Notes: a model not told the origin generated them from the letters alone. A stretch of 64,000 nucleotides of DNA from Anaeromicropila herbilytica (GCF_016591975.1 NZ_AP024169.1:4723001-4787000), one strand, 5' to 3'. Counted from the first letter of the stretch, positions 53,829 to 63,187 are shown. Made by a program: numbers and translations.

Positions 53829-54134
53829 TTAGTCGATAACTTCGCCTGTTGATTTAGCAACACGAACTTTTTTATCACCATCAATTTTGAAACCAACTCT
53901 TGTAATTTTACCTTTTGATACATATGCTACATTTGAAATATCAATAGGTGCTTCTTGGTGTACAATTCCACCCTTTGGATTAGATGCGCTTGCTTTACTA
54001 TGTTTAGTAATAGTATTAACACCTTCAACTAATACCTTGTTATCTTTTACAGATAATACTTTGCCTTCTTTGCCTTTATCTTTACCAGCGATTACTTTAA
54101 CAGTATCACCTTTTTTGATTTTACTTGTTGACAC
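53829..54134 (-). CDS. rplX: 50S ribosomal protein L24
   Basis: 101 residues beginning MSTSKIKKGDTVKVIAGKDK at GTG 54134, which has GGAGG 8 bases before; a GTG at 54143 lies inside that site. KOW motif at about 6-30 and NPKGGIVHQEAPIDISNV later. Initiates 50S assembly. Confidence 0.95.
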   Translation of the reverse strand: MSTSKIKKGDTVKVIAGKDKGKEGKVLSVKDNKVLVEGVNTITKHSKASASNPKGGIVHQEAPIDISNVAYVSKGKITRVGFKIDGDKKVRVAKSTGEVID

Positions 54135-54147
54135 AGCCGACACCTCC

Positions 54148-54516
54148 TTATAATACTTCTGGTGCTAATGAAACGATTTTCATGAATTGTTTTTCTCTTA
54201 ATTCTCTTGCTACTGGTCCAAAGATACGAGTACCTTTTGGGTTTTTGTCATCTTTAATAATTACAGCAGCATTTTCGTCAAACTTAATATATGAACCGTC
54301 TTTACGACGAGCTCCTTTTACAGAACGAACAACAACAGCTTTAACAACATCACCTTTTTTTACAACACCGCCTGGTGTTGCATCTTTAACCGTAGCTACG
54401 ATGATATCGCCAATATTAGCATATCTTCTAGTTGATCCGCCTAATACTCTAATACAAAGTAATTCTTTTGCACCAGTATTATCGGCAACTCTAAGTCTTG
54501 TTTCTTGTTGTACCAT
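54148..54516 (-). CDS. rplN: 50S ribosomal protein L14
   Basis: 122 residues. MVQQETRLRVADNTGAKELL, GDVVKAVVVRSVKGARRKDGSYIKF (about 58-82) and the end FMKIVSLAPEVL. Contacts the 30S subunit in bridge B8. Confidence 0.98.
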   Translation of the reverse strand: MVQQETRLRVADNTGAKELLCIRVLGGSTRRYANIGDIIVATVKDATPGGVVKKGDVVKAVVVRSVKGARRKDGSYIKFDENAAVIIKDDKNPKGTRIFGPVARELREKQFMKIVSLAPEVL

Positions 54517-54592
54517 GCTTGATATCTCCTTTCAGATTCCGGGAACATCAGATTAATTATATTAACTTCATATAATTTGCAATCTGCCAGAA

Positions 54593-54847
54593 TTATTTAG
54601 CTCTTTCAATAATTTCTACAAGTCTCCATCTCTTATCTTTAGATAATGGTCTTGTTTCCATAACTTTTACAGTATCACCGATATGGCAATCATTATTTTC
54701 GTCATGAGCTTTTAATTTGTAAGTTCTCTTAACGATTTTGTTGTATAGTGGATGCTTTACGTTATCTACAACAGCTACTACAACTGTTTTATCCATTTTA
54801 TCACTAACTACTTTACCAGTACGTGTTTTTCTAAGCTTTCTTTCCAC
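54593..54847 (-). CDS. rpsQ: 30S ribosomal protein S17
   Basis: 84 residues. GKVVSDKMDKTVVVAVVDN, HPLYNKIVKRTYKLKAHDE and TRPLSKDKRWRLVEIIERAK. A 76-bp gap follows before rplN. Confidence 0.98.
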   Translation of the reverse strand: MERKLRKTRTGKVVSDKMDKTVVVAVVDNVKHPLYNKIVKRTYKLKAHDENNDCHIGDTVKVMETRPLSKDKRWRLVEIIERAK

Positions 54848-54887
54848 AGCAATTCTCCTTTCTATGAACTACATACTCAGTCCGTTA

Positions 54888-55097
54888 CTACTTACTAGCT
54901 TTAGCTTGCTCAGTAATAACTGTTTGAATTCTTGCTATATTTTTTCTTACTTCTTTAATTCTGCTTGTGTTATCTAATTGATTTGTAGCGTTTTGGAATC
55001 TTAAATTAAAAAGTTCCTTTTTAGCAGCTACTAAATCTTCTGATAATTCTGCAACTGATTTATTCTTTAAATCTTCAACATATTTATTAGTTTTCAC
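54888..55097 (-). CDS. rpmC: 50S ribosomal protein L29
   Basis: 69 residues starting MKTNKYVEDLKNKSVAEL at GTG 55097, with GGAGG 8 bases before; the frame extends to 55106 but that codon is within the ribosome binding site. LFNLRFQNATNQLDNTSRI is diagnostic. Overlaps the rplP end by 11 bp. Confidence 0.95.
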   Translation of the reverse strand: MKTNKYVEDLKNKSVAELSEDLVAAKKELFNLRFQNATNQLDNTSRIKEVRKNIARIQTVITEQAKASK

Positions 55098-55524
55098 TGC
55101 CCGCACCTCCTTCTAAGTCTGCGCGAGAAACTACCTTACATTTTACTGGAAGTTTGTGTGTAGCTAGACGTAATGCTTCTCTTGCAACTTCTTCTGCAAC
55201 TCCTGAGATTTCGAACATTACACGTCCTGGTTTAACAACAGCTACCCAAAATTCTAGTGTTCCTTTACCGGAACCCATACGAGTTTCAGCTGGTTTAGTA
55301 GTTACTGGTTTATCTGGGAATATTTTGATCCAAACTTTACCACCACGTTTGATATAACGAGTCATAGCAATACGTGCTGCTTCTATTTGGTTTGATTTAA
55401 TCCAAGCTGGTTCTAAAGCTACGATACCAAATTCACCGTTTGTAATCTTATTACCTCTTGTTGCTTTACCGGCCATAGATCCACGGAATTGTTTACGACG
55501 CTTTACTCTTTTTGGCATTAACAT
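55087..55524 (-). CDS. rplP: 50S ribosomal protein L16
   Basis: 145 residues. MLMPKRVKRRKQFRGSMAGK and GSGKGTLEFWVAVVKPGRVMFEI. The start ATG shares one base with the rpsC stop (TAATG), so translation is coupled. The neighbouring ATG at 55518 is possible but the MLMPKRV start is that of the family. Confidence 0.97.
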   Translation of the reverse strand: MLMPKRVKRRKQFRGSMAGKATRGNKITNGEFGIVALEPAWIKSNQIEAARIAMTRYIKRGGKVWIKIFPDKPVTTKPAETRMGSGKGTLEFWVAVVKPGRVMFEISGVAEEVAREALRLATHKLPVKCKVVSRADLEGGAGSEN

Positions 55525-56183
55525 TATTTATCGCTCCCTTCCTTTTTTGGTGCTTTTGTTGGAAGAATTTCACCTTGGTAAATCCATACTTTTACGCCAA
55601 GTTTACCATAAGTTGTATCTGCTTCTGCAAATCCATATTCAATATCTGCACGTAATGTTTGTAGTGGAATAGTACCTTCACTATAAAATTCTGTACGAGC
55701 CATATCTGCTCCACCAAGACGTCCTGAAACAGCAGTCTTAATACCTTTTGCTCCTGATCTCATTGTTCTTGACATTGTAGATTTCATTGCTCTTCTAAAT
55801 GAAATACGATTTTCAAGTTGAGCAGCAATGCTTTCAGCTACTAATTGAGCATTATTATCTGGTTTTTTAATTTCTTTAATATCAACCATGATCTTCTTAG
55901 TAGTAAATTTAGCTAACTCTACTTTTAATTTTTCAATTTCAGCTCCGCCTTTACCGATAACTACACCTGGTTTAGCTGTGAAAATGATTAATTTAACACG
56001 ATCTGATGCTCTTTCAATTTCGATCTTAGAAACACCTGCGCTGTATAATTTCTTTTTAACATAAGTTCTTATTTTGTGGTCTTCGACTAAGTTGTCTGCG
56101 AAATCGGCTTCAGCATACCATCTTGAGTCCCAGTCTTTAATAACGCCGACTCTTAAACCATGAGGATTAACTTTTTGTCCCAT
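55524..56183 (-). CDS. rpsC: 30S ribosomal protein S3
   Basis: 219 residues. GQKVNPHGLRVGVIKDWDSRW, KH domain with VIGKGGAEIEKLKVEL, and GARGVKV-type SGRLGGADMARTEFYSEG. At the mRNA entry tunnel. Confidence 0.98.
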   Translation of the reverse strand: MGQKVNPHGLRVGVIKDWDSRWYAEADFADNLVEDHKIRTYVKKKLYSAGVSKIEIERASDRVKLIIFTAKPGVVIGKGGAEIEKLKVELAKFTTKKIMVDIKEIKKPDNNAQLVAESIAAQLENRISFRRAMKSTMSRTMRSGAKGIKTAVSGRLGGADMARTEFYSEGTIPLQTLRADIEYGFAEADTTYGKLGVKVWIYQGEILPTKAPKKEGSDK

Positions 56184-56194
56184 TATTGCCCTCC

Positions 56195-56584
56195 TTATCT
56201 TTCATTAACCACGATTGTGATGTGGCTCATTCTTTTTTCAATTCTATAAGCTCTACCTTGAGCTCTTGGTCTAATTCTCTTCATTGTTGGTCCTTTGTTT
56301 GCGTAGCATTCTTCTACGAAAAGGTTTTCAACATTCATACCGTTATTGTTTTCAGCATTTGCGATAGCTGATTTTAATAATTTTTCTATTAAAGTTGAAG
56401 CATATCTTGGATTGTAAGCTACAATACCAAGTGCTGTTTGTACATCCTTACCTCTAATGGCATCTAAAACGAAACAAGCTTTTTGAACTGAAACTCTAGC
56501 ATATGATAACTTTGCTGATGGTCTAGTATCTCTTTGTTTTTCGTTTCTTTCTCTCTTTATCTGGGATCTATGTCCTTTAGCCAT
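56195..56584 (-). CDS. rplV: 50S ribosomal protein L22
   Basis: 129 residues. SYARVSVQKACFVLDAIRGK, and the exit-tunnel loop MKRIRPRAQGRAYRIEKR followed by SHITIVVNE. Slightly longer at the N-terminus (MAKGHRSQIKRERNEKQRDT) than many relatives. Confidence 0.98.
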   Translation of the reverse strand: MAKGHRSQIKRERNEKQRDTRPSAKLSYARVSVQKACFVLDAIRGKDVQTALGIVAYNPRYASTLIEKLLKSAIANAENNNGMNVENLFVEECYANKGPTMKRIRPRAQGRAYRIEKRMSHITIVVNER

Positions 56585-56634
56585 GGATGAAACCTCCTTT
56601 CAATTGGAAACAATTCATTCTATCTATTTAAGTT

Positions 56635-56913
56635 CTATCTTCTAGTTTTCTTTTCGTCTTTTCCGTGACCTCTATAAGTTCTAGTTGCTACAAACTCACC
56701 AAGTTTGTGTCCAACCATATCTTCTGTAACATATACAGGCACATGTCTTCTTCCATCATGAACAGCAATTGTGTGTCCAACGAATTGTGGGAAGATAGTT
56801 GATCGACGTGACCAAGTCTTGATTACTGATTTATCACCAGTAGCGTTTAATGCATCTACTTTCTTAAGTAAATGATCATCAGCGAATGGTCCCTTTTTAA
56901 GTGAACGAGCCAT
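56635..56913 (-). CDS. rpsS: 30S ribosomal protein S19
   Basis: 92 residues. MARSLKKGPFADDHLLKKVD, TWSRRSTIFPQFVGHTIAVH and GEFVATRTYRGHGKDEKK. Head protein beside S13. Confidence 0.98.
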   Translation of the reverse strand: MARSLKKGPFADDHLLKKVDALNATGDKSVIKTWSRRSTIFPQFVGHTIAVHDGRRHVPVYVTEDMVGHKLGEFVATRTYRGHGKDEKKTRR

Positions 56914-57003
56914 AGGTTCTACCTCCTTAAAATTTCATTTTATTCCGTGAAATTCATCTATGCTAACTTTTGTTAGCCTGCTAAATCGTATCAGAACAGC
57001 GTA

Positions 57004-57846
57004 TTACTTTACGTTCTTTCCGCTTCTACTTCTTACGATCATCTTGTTAGATTTCTTGTTTTTCTTTCTTGTCTTTAAGCCAAGAGCTGGTTTACCCCAA
57101 GGTGTAACAGGGCCTGAACGACCGATACCAGTCTTACCTTCACCACCACCGTGTGGATGGTCATTAGGATTCATTACAGAACCACGAACTGTAGGTCTAA
57201 TACCCATGTTACGTTTACGTCCTGCTTTACCGATGTTAATAAGTTCATGATCAATGTTACCGATTTGACCAACTGTAGCTCTACAGATGATTGGTACCAT
57301 TCTCATTTCGCCAGAAGGTAATCTAAGTGTTGCATATTTTCCTTCTTTCGCCATTAATTGAGCTGAGTTACCAGCTGCACGAACTAATTGTCCACCTTTT
57401 CCTGGATATAACTCGATATTGTGAACTTGTGTACCTACTGGAATGTTTTGAAGTGGTAAGCAGTTACCTACTTTAACTTCTGCTGTTTCACCATTCATTA
57501 ATGTAGTTCCAACTTGAAGTCCGTTTGGTGCAAGAATATAAGATTTTTCTCCATCTGCGTAACAGATTAATGCGATATTAGCAGTTCTGTTTGGATCATA
57601 TTCGATTGATACAACAGTTGCTGGAATACCATCTTTTCTTCTCTTGAAATCGATAATTCTATATTTTCTTCTAGAACCACCACCGTGGTGTCTTACTGTA
57701 ATTTTTCCTTGATTATTACGACCAGCTGTTTTCTTTAGAGAAACTAATAATGATTTCTCTGGTTTGTTAGTTGTGATTTCTGCGAAATCAGAGCTAGTCA
57801 TATGTCTTCTGGAAGGTGTATATGGGTTAAACTTTTTAATTCCCAT
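57004..57846 (-). CDS. rplB: 50S ribosomal protein L2
   Basis: 280 residues from ATG 57846 (AGGAG 8 bases before); the frame opens 9 bases earlier. MGIKKFNPYTPSRRHMT, and the peptidyl-transferase loop VMNPNDHPHGGGEGKTGIGR. Essential for subunit joining. Confidence 0.98.
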   Translation of the reverse strand: MGIKKFNPYTPSRRHMTSSDFAEITTNKPEKSLLVSLKKTAGRNNQGKITVRHHGGGSRRKYRIIDFKRRKDGIPATVVSIEYDPNRTANIALICYADGEKSYILAPNGLQVGTTLMNGETAEVKVGNCLPLQNIPVGTQVHNIELYPGKGGQLVRAAGNSAQLMAKEGKYATLRLPSGEMRMVPIICRATVGQIGNIDHELINIGKAGRKRNMGIRPTVRGSVMNPNDHPHGGGEGKTGIGRSGPVTPWGKPALGLKTRKKNKKSNKMIVRSRSGKNVK

Positions 57847-57998
57847 GTTTTGCACTCCTTTCGCTGTGTTAACAACGCATCCTAGCGTTTGTTAGTTTTA
57901 TTCTTCTCGGTTATAAACAACCATATTGGGCGATAATAGATTGTTGTTATTAAAATCTATTATTTCTATATTTTAATCTACTATTATCAAATGTCTAA
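57847..57998 (-). other. rplW-rplB gap with a long weak hairpin
   Basis: Plus-strand GATAATAGATTGTTG... (57933 on) pairs with ...AATCTACTATTATC ending near 57988, with inner ATTAAAAT/ATTTTAAT pairing. AT-rich, so thermodynamic weight is modest. Unusually long spacer for this operon. Confidence 0.4.
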
Positions 57999-58298
57999 TT
58001 ATAGACCTTCAAAAATTTCGATATCAGCACTGTCTTCTGTTAATTGAACGATAGCTTTTTTAGTCTTAGAAGTTTTGCCAGTAGTAGCACCACGTCTACG
58101 ACTTTTACCATCTTGGTTCATAGTATTTACTTTTGCAACTTTTGCTCCAGCAAACATCTTTTCAACAGCTTCTTTGATTTGACCTTTAGTAGCGTCTGTG
58201 TGTACTGAGAAAGTATATTTCTTTTCGCTCATTGCATTCATACTTTTTTCAGTAACGATTGGTTTAAGGATAACATCATAATATTTTAAATCAGCCAT
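57999..58298 (-). CDS. rplW: 50S ribosomal protein L23
   Basis: 99 residues. YDVILKPIVTEKSMNAMSEK and KYTFSVHTDATKGQIKEAVE. Docking site of SRP and trigger factor at the tunnel exit. Start shares one base with the rplD stop. Confidence 0.98.
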   Translation of the reverse strand: MADLKYYDVILKPIVTEKSMNAMSEKKYTFSVHTDATKGQIKEAVEKMFAGAKVAKVNTMNQDGKSRRRGATTGKTSKTKKAIVQLTEDSADIEIFEGL

Positions 58299-58918
58299 TA
58301 TGCGTACACCTCCTCAATTTTTGCTACAGCATCTTTTGTTAATACTAATGTATCATATTTTAAGATGTCATATACGTTAATAGTGTTTGTTAATGCAGTT
58401 CTTACTGATGAAATATTTCTAGCAGAAAGAGTTACATTTTCATTCTTTTCACCTAAAACAACTAAAGCTTTACTTACTTTTAAGTTTTCAAGAACAGAAA
58501 CCATTTTTTTAGTTTTGATTTCAGTTAAGTTTAATTCATCAAGAACAATGATTTTCTTTTCTTCAACTCTTGAAGATAAAGCTGACAGAATAGCTAATGC
58601 CTTTTCTTGTCTATTCATTTTGAATGAATAACTTCTTGGTGTTGGAGCAAATACAACTCCACCGCCTGTCCATTGTGGTGATCTTGTTGAACCTTGTCTT
58701 GCATGACCAGTTCCTTTTTGTTTCCATGGTTTTCTTCCACCGCCACGAACTTCAGCACGAGTTTTTGCTTTTTGAGTTCCTTGACGTTTGTTAGCTAGTT
58801 GTTGAACAACTGCCATATGAACTAAATGTTCATTTACTTCAACTCCGAAAACAGCATCGTTAAGTTCGATTGAACCAACTTCTTTGCCTTCGATATTGTA
58901 AACAGATACGTTTGCCAT
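58298..58918 (-). CDS. rplD: 50S ribosomal protein L4
   Basis: 206 residues. GTQKAKTRAEVRGGGRKPWK, QKGTGHARQGSTRSPQWTGG in the tunnel loop (near 63-90). In some bacteria L4 represses the S10 operon through its leader. Confidence 0.98.
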   Translation of the reverse strand: MANVSVYNIEGKEVGSIELNDAVFGVEVNEHLVHMAVVQQLANKRQGTQKAKTRAEVRGGGRKPWKQKGTGHARQGSTRSPQWTGGGVVFAPTPRSYSFKMNRQEKALAILSALSSRVEEKKIIVLDELNLTEIKTKKMVSVLENLKVSKALVVLGEKNENVTLSARNISSVRTALTNTINVYDILKYDTLVLTKDAVAKIEEVYA

Positions 58919-58943
58919 CTGTGTGTTCCTCCTTCCTTAAAGC

Positions 58944-59576
58944 TTAGATCGCTTTTACTGACTCTTTAAGCATTACCATAGATTTTTTAGGTCCTGGAAC
59001 AGCACCTTTAACTAAGATAATGTTGTTTTCTACGTCTATTCTAACGATTTCAAGATTTTGAATAGTTACTTTAACGCTACCCATGTGTCCTGGCATTTTC
59101 TTACCTTTGAATACTTTACCTGGTGTAGTTGCTGAACCATTTGAACCAGCATGTCTATGGAACTTAGAACCATGAGCCATAGGTCCTCTTGATTGACCAT
59201 GTCTTTTGATAGCGCCTTGGAAACCTTTACCTTTTGATTTAGCAGTTGCATCAATCTTGTCGCCTTCTTTGAAGATATCAACTTTGATTTCTTGACCAAC
59301 TGTGTATTCAGTAGCGTTTTCAAATCTGAATTCTTTTAAAAATCTCTTAACTGCAACACCTGCTTTTGCAAAATGTCCTTTTTTAGGTTTGTTAACTAAT
59401 GTTTCTCTTATGTCGCCAAAACCTACTTGAACTGCATTATATCCATCATTTTCAACTGTTTTCACTTGTGTTACAGCACAAGGACCAGCTTGTAATACAG
59501 TTACTGGAGTTAATACTCCGTTTTCATTGAAGATTTGAGTCATTCCGACTTTAGTAGCTAAAATTGCTTTCTTCAT
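58944..59576 (-). CDS. rplC: 50S ribosomal protein L3
   Basis: 210 residues. MKKAILATKVGMTQIFNENG, and KGKGFQGAIKRHGQSRGPMA with HGSKFHRHAGSNG. Start preceded by AGGAGG. A 187-bp gap lies between it and rpsJ. Confidence 0.98.
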   Translation of the reverse strand: MKKAILATKVGMTQIFNENGVLTPVTVLQAGPCAVTQVKTVENDGYNAVQVGFGDIRETLVNKPKKGHFAKAGVAVKRFLKEFRFENATEYTVGQEIKVDIFKEGDKIDATAKSKGKGFQGAIKRHGQSRGPMAHGSKFHRHAGSNGSATTPGKVFKGKKMPGHMGSVKVTIQNLEIVRIDVENNIILVKGAVPGPKKSMVMLKESVKAI

Positions 59577-59763
59577 TTAACTTGCACCTCCTGTTTAATC
59601 TACAGCGGATTACGCATTTCGCATAATCATCCTAGATGGTCTACGTTGAGCGCTTGGTCTCTAAATGAGAAATATATCTCTAGATGTATCTATACGATTT
59701 CTACTCATTGAGCACTTGGTCTCTATATATAAACCCTAAAGGATTTTACTTACTTCATTTCAA
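59577..59763 (-). repeat. rpsJ-rplC spacer with 18-bp direct repeats
   Basis: Plus-strand TTGAGCGCTTGGTCTCTA (59647-59664) recurs as TTGAGCACTTGGTCTCTA (59708-59725), 17 of 18 identical, 61 bp apart. A hairpin ATTACGCATTTCGCATAAT lies at 59609-59627. No frame is open. A structured spacer, possibly regulatory. Confidence 0.6.
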
Positions 59764-60081
59764 TTATTTGTTTTTCATCTTAATATCGATGTACACACCA
59801 GCTGGCATTTCTAATCTTGATAATGCATCAACTGTCTTTTGTGTAGGTGTGATGATATCGATTAATCTCTTATGAGTTCTTTGTTCGAATTGTTCTCTGG
59901 AATCCTTATATTTGTGAACCGCTCTTAAGATAGTAACTACTTCCTTCTTAGTTGGTAGTGGAACTGGTCCGCTCACCTTTGATCCTGTCTTCTTTACAGT
60001 TTCAATAATTTTTCCAGCTGATTGATCGATTAATTGATGATCATACGCCTTAAGTGTAATTCTCATTACTTGACTTGCCAT
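59764..60081 (-). CDS. rpsJ: 30S ribosomal protein S10
   Basis: 105 residues from ATG 60081 (MASQVMRITLKAYDHQLID), GGAGG 11 bases before; the frame stays open to 60156 but that part is not S10. RTHKRLIDIITPTQKTVDAL and AGVYIDIKMK mark the family. First gene of the S10 operon; in other bacteria it also joins NusB in antitermination. Confidence 0.97.
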   Translation of the reverse strand: MASQVMRITLKAYDHQLIDQSAGKIIETVKKTGSKVSGPVPLPTKKEVVTILRAVHKYKDSREQFEQRTHKRLIDIITPTQKTVDALSRLEMPAGVYIDIKMKNK

Positions 60082-60523
60082 AAAAAAAGTCGCCTCCTTT
60101 TCGCACTTAATTTCAGTACGACAAGCGGTGACTGTACACTCTCCCGTGTGTATCATTCAAACTACTCTAAAAAGAGTAAATTAAACGCACTAGTGCAATT
60201 GCACTAAAAACACACGTTTCTACACGATTGTAGATTATATACTTATTGATTCTCAATAAGATACTATTTTTGTACAGTGACTTGTCGCCAGTTTCATAAC
60301 TTGACATTCGCTCCGCGGAATAACCTACAATATGTAGCAACCTCACACTTCACAGCTATCAATGTCACAACATTATTTATTATACACTAGCATTTCAACT
60401 ATTGCAAGCATTTTTTATAAAAATTATTTATTAATTTTTGCATAGTTTCTATAATAAGTCATTACATGTTTCTACACAATTCTCATATGTAGAAACTGTT
60501 TATGACCTTACTTTAGATTTAGG
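60082..60523 (-). promoter_or_regulatory. S10 operon upstream region
   Basis: TATAAT (minus strand, about 60233-60238) stands some 150 bases before rpsJ without a good -35. The leader contains AGTGCAATTGCACT (14-bp perfect palindrome, about 60190-60203), TCTACA/TGTAGA and, upstream of the -10, CTTATTGA/TCAATAAG. Nearer the methyltransferase gene GTTTCTACA/TGTAGAAAC (60467-60497) may end that transcript. Confidence 0.5.
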
Positions 60524-61387
60524 TTAATTGCACTCCCATCTACCTGACGCACCACATGGTAGTACTAGTCCATTACCCGATACTGGAAGTCCTATTTCCT
60601 CTGAATTAACCTTACCTTTATATTTTTTAACTAATTCAGTAGATAACATATAGGTTAACACCGCTGGTTGAAGGCCTGTTGTATAAGAGTTAACTAAAAA
60701 GAATAGTGGATTATCAGTTAATACATTGGTACATAATTTAATGAACTCATGTATTTGTTCTTCTATCTTCCATATCTCACCCTTTGGTCCTCTTCCATAG
60801 GAAGGCGGATCCATGATTATTGCATCATATCTATTTCCACGGCGAATCTCTCTCTCTACAAACTTTACACAATCATCTACTATATAACGAATTGGTGATT
60901 CTTGTAGACCTGAAGATGCCGCATTTTCCTTTGCCCATGTTACCATACCCTTAGAAGCATCTACATGAGTTACACTCGCACCTGCCGCTGCCGCAGATAT
61001 TGTTGCTCCACCTGTATATGCGAATAAATTCAATACCTTTACTGGTCTATTAGCATTCTTAATCTTATTTGAAAACCAATCCCAATTTGTCGCTTGTTCT
61101 GGAAATAATCCTGTATGTTTAAAACTAAATGGTTGTAAGTTAAACGTTAATTCCTTATAATGAATCTGCCATTGCTTTGGTAAGTCGAAGAACTCCCATT
61201 CACCACCACCTTTGCTACTTCTATGATAATGAGCATTCATTTTCTTCCATTCTCTAGCAGTCTTAGGGGTATCCCATATTACTTGAGGATCGGGGCGTAC
61301 CAATATATAATTTCCCCAACGTTCTAATTTTTCACCCTTCGATGCATCAATTACTTCATAATCTTTCCATCCATCTGCAATCCACAT
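60524..61387 (-). CDS. Class I SAM-dependent methyltransferase, RlmI/RlmK-like
   Basis: 287 residues. Motif I KVLNLFAYTGGATISAAAAG (near 130-149), acidic VTHVDASKGMVTWAKEN and catalytic-type motif IV AIIMDPPSYGRGP, the layout of PF10672 rRNA cytosine methyltransferases. N-terminal 115 residues are a substrate domain (WGNYILVRPDPQVIW). A C-terminal PCGASGRWE segment is typical of this branch. Likely methylates 23S rRNA; exact base unknown. Confidence 0.85.
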   Translation of the reverse strand: MWIADGWKDYEVIDASKGEKLERWGNYILVRPDPQVIWDTPKTAREWKKMNAHYHRSSKGGGEWEFFDLPKQWQIHYKELTFNLQPFSFKHTGLFPEQATNWDWFSNKIKNANRPVKVLNLFAYTGGATISAAAAGASVTHVDASKGMVTWAKENAASSGLQESPIRYIVDDCVKFVEREIRRGNRYDAIIMDPPSYGRGPKGEIWKIEEQIHEFIKLCTNVLTDNPLFFLVNSYTTGLQPAVLTYMLSTELVKKYKGKVNSEEIGLPVSGNGLVLPCGASGRWECN

Positions 61388-61991
61388 AATCTATTCTCTC
61401 TTTCTATTCCTTTATATATTCTCTGTTTTCTTAATAACACTAAACATCCGCAATTAAACAAAACAGCTTTTTATTATAACTATCTTCCTATAATATGATA
61501 CTCTTGCATATTTCACTAATGTAAATCATTATAAATGCCTATTCTCTATTATGCAACTTAATTTCGAAGTAAAATCATTGTAGTATCTATTAATTCTACA
61601 TTATTAAGGAATATACCGATACTTAGTTATAGATTATTGTATATTTTATTATTCCTCTATTTCACATAATCAATACCATATTCTCTATAATTTATGTATT
61701 TTTTCATCTTAATATATTTAATTATATTGATTTGTACTTACTATTTAGTTTCTACATTAGTATTAATTCTAATACTCTTCATTTTGATCCACATATATAT
61801 TTTACATTTTCTTCTTAGTCTTATATATATTAATACCAACTTGTCATCAAATTTCAATTCCCATATTTTTTTATCTACTGCGAAAATAAATCCCATTTAA
61901 AATCTTCTAAATACAATGTTCTCGATTCTAATATTGTCCTTTCCTTAATATGATAGTATAAGTAAGAATATTTAAGAATTGGAGAATGATT
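61388..61991. other. 600-bp AT-rich intergenic region
   Basis: Lies between divergent genes. Very A+T-rich, with many short T runs. A spurious plus-strand 68-codon frame of mainly Ile, Leu and Tyr has no ribosome binding site. TATGATAGTATAAGT-like words near 61950-61970 may be the lipoprotein promoter. No gene or RNA seen. Confidence 0.45.
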
Positions 61992-62552
61992 ATGAAGAAG
62001 CTCGCTATACTATCTATGCTATGTATGACTGCTCTCACATTGTTGGGATGTAGCAAAATCGGTTCTACTGCAAAAGAAGCCCCTTTCAAAACACAAACAA
62101 TTGAAATTGATAAATATCAATTTGAAATACCAGATACCTGGAAGAGAGTTGAAGACCCTAATATCAATTCCGCTCTTTATATTTTCACTCCTGAAAATGC
62201 TGACCTTACTAAGAACTCATCCAATGTTGCAATAACAATAATCCCAAAAACTGATAAGTCTCCTACTATGGAACAATTAAAATCCTCAACAGCTGGTTTA
62301 GAGAAGCAAATTAAAGGCGTTTTTAAAGATGCTAAAGATTTTAAGTTTGATGAGTTATCTGTTCCAAGTGGAAAAGTATTTACATTAAGCTACAGCGTCC
62401 AATTTGGAGATATTACAATGGTTCAAACTCAATATTATATTCTTATGGACAATCAAACTGTTGTCATTACATCAACAGATATTGGAGATGGTGTATCCCC
62501 TTCACCAATTGAAGTGATTAACCATATGGCTGAATCCTTTAAAGAGAAATAG
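61992..62552 (+). CDS. Putative lipoprotein
   Basis: 186 residues from ATG 61992 (GGAG 7 bases before; an ATG at 61986 is in frame). Signal peptide MKKLAILSMLCMTALTLLGC, lipobox Cys20. The mature part has IEIDKYQFEIPDTWKRVED and FTLSYSVQFGDITMVQTQYY, recalling PsbP/DUF1795-like surface domains, but the match is loose. Outside of the membrane; role unknown. Followed by a terminator. Confidence 0.75.
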   Translation: MKKLAILSMLCMTALTLLGCSKIGSTAKEAPFKTQTIEIDKYQFEIPDTWKRVEDPNINSALYIFTPENADLTKNSSNVAITIIPKTDKSPTMEQLKSSTAGLEKQIKGVFKDAKDFKFDELSVPSGKVFTLSYSVQFGDITMVQTQYYILMDNQTVVITSTDIGDGVSPSPIEVINHMAESFKEK

Positions 62553-62570
62553 TTTTATTTATAAGCAAAA

Positions 62571-62599
62571 TTAAGGTGTTGCATCAGCAACACCTTTAA
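62571..62599. terminator. Bidirectional terminator
   Basis: Stem AAGGTGTTGC/GCAACACCTT (10 bp, loop ATCA), flanked by TTA-rich sequence on both sides. Serves the plus-strand lipoprotein gene and perhaps the converging minus-strand flagellar gene. Confidence 0.8.
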
Positions 62600-62649
62600 T
62601 AATATCTTTAATATTTATTATATTATATTTTTATTATCTTTTATATTCT

Positions 62650-63063
62650 CTATCTTTTGTTTTTATTATCTTGAAAACGCAATTTCGATAGTGGATTTTC
62701 CACATAAGCTAAATCGCTTTCTTTTCCAGAGTAGGTACCTTGTAGATTATTGATTAATTTAGCCTTACATTCCTTGCAATATCGCCCAGTTTTAATCTCT
62801 TTACCACAAGAATCACACTGAATTGTAATTGTTGACTCTTCAGTAAACGCCAATCTTTCTTCTCTTATCCATGCTTTTATCTGGTTAACTGATACTTCCA
62901 TCTCCTCAGATACTTGGTAAAGGCTAACACCAGGATTTTCACGAATATATTCTTTCACTTCAATGAATTTTTCATCTAATTTTTTTACACATTCAGGACA
63001 TAATCTAGGTCCACTCGTGTAACTATAAAGTTTTCCACAATCCCTACAATTTAATATCTCCAT
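62650..63063 (-). CDS. YvyF-like flagellar operon protein
   Basis: 137 residues from ATG 63063 (GAGGTGA upstream; the frame begins at a GTG at 63072). Cys pairs CRDCGKLY and CPECVKKL at the N-terminus, a helix-turn-helix-like stretch NPGVSLYQVSEEMEVSVNQI, and second zinc ribbon CDSCGKEI ... CKECKAKL. This is the layout of the YvyF/TIGR03826 flagellar operon family. A well-formed sigma-28 promoter upstream supports a motility role. In Bacillus it lies beside flgM; here it stands alone. Confidence 0.7.
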   Translation of the reverse strand: MEILNCRDCGKLYSYTSGPRLCPECVKKLDEKFIEVKEYIRENPGVSLYQVSEEMEVSVNQIKAWIREERLAFTEESTITIQCDSCGKEIKTGRYCKECKAKLINNLQGTYSGKESDLAYVENPLSKLRFQDNKNKR

Positions 63064-63187
63064 ATAATTCACCTCTTATTATCTTTCTGCATTGAATCAT
63101 TATATTATTACATTTTTCAGTATTTCCTATGTAAATTCTAAATGTACAAATAAAGATAGCTCCCCGGTTAGTCATGCCTTTCGACAT

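Noticed and set aside
60082..60156. N-terminal extension of S10
   Set aside because: The 25 extra residues include the ribosome binding site of the true start and do not match S10.
61694..61900. Plus-strand 68-codon hydrophobic frame in the AT-rich gap
   Set aside because: Ile/Leu/Tyr-only composition is what random AT-rich DNA gives; no ribosome binding site.
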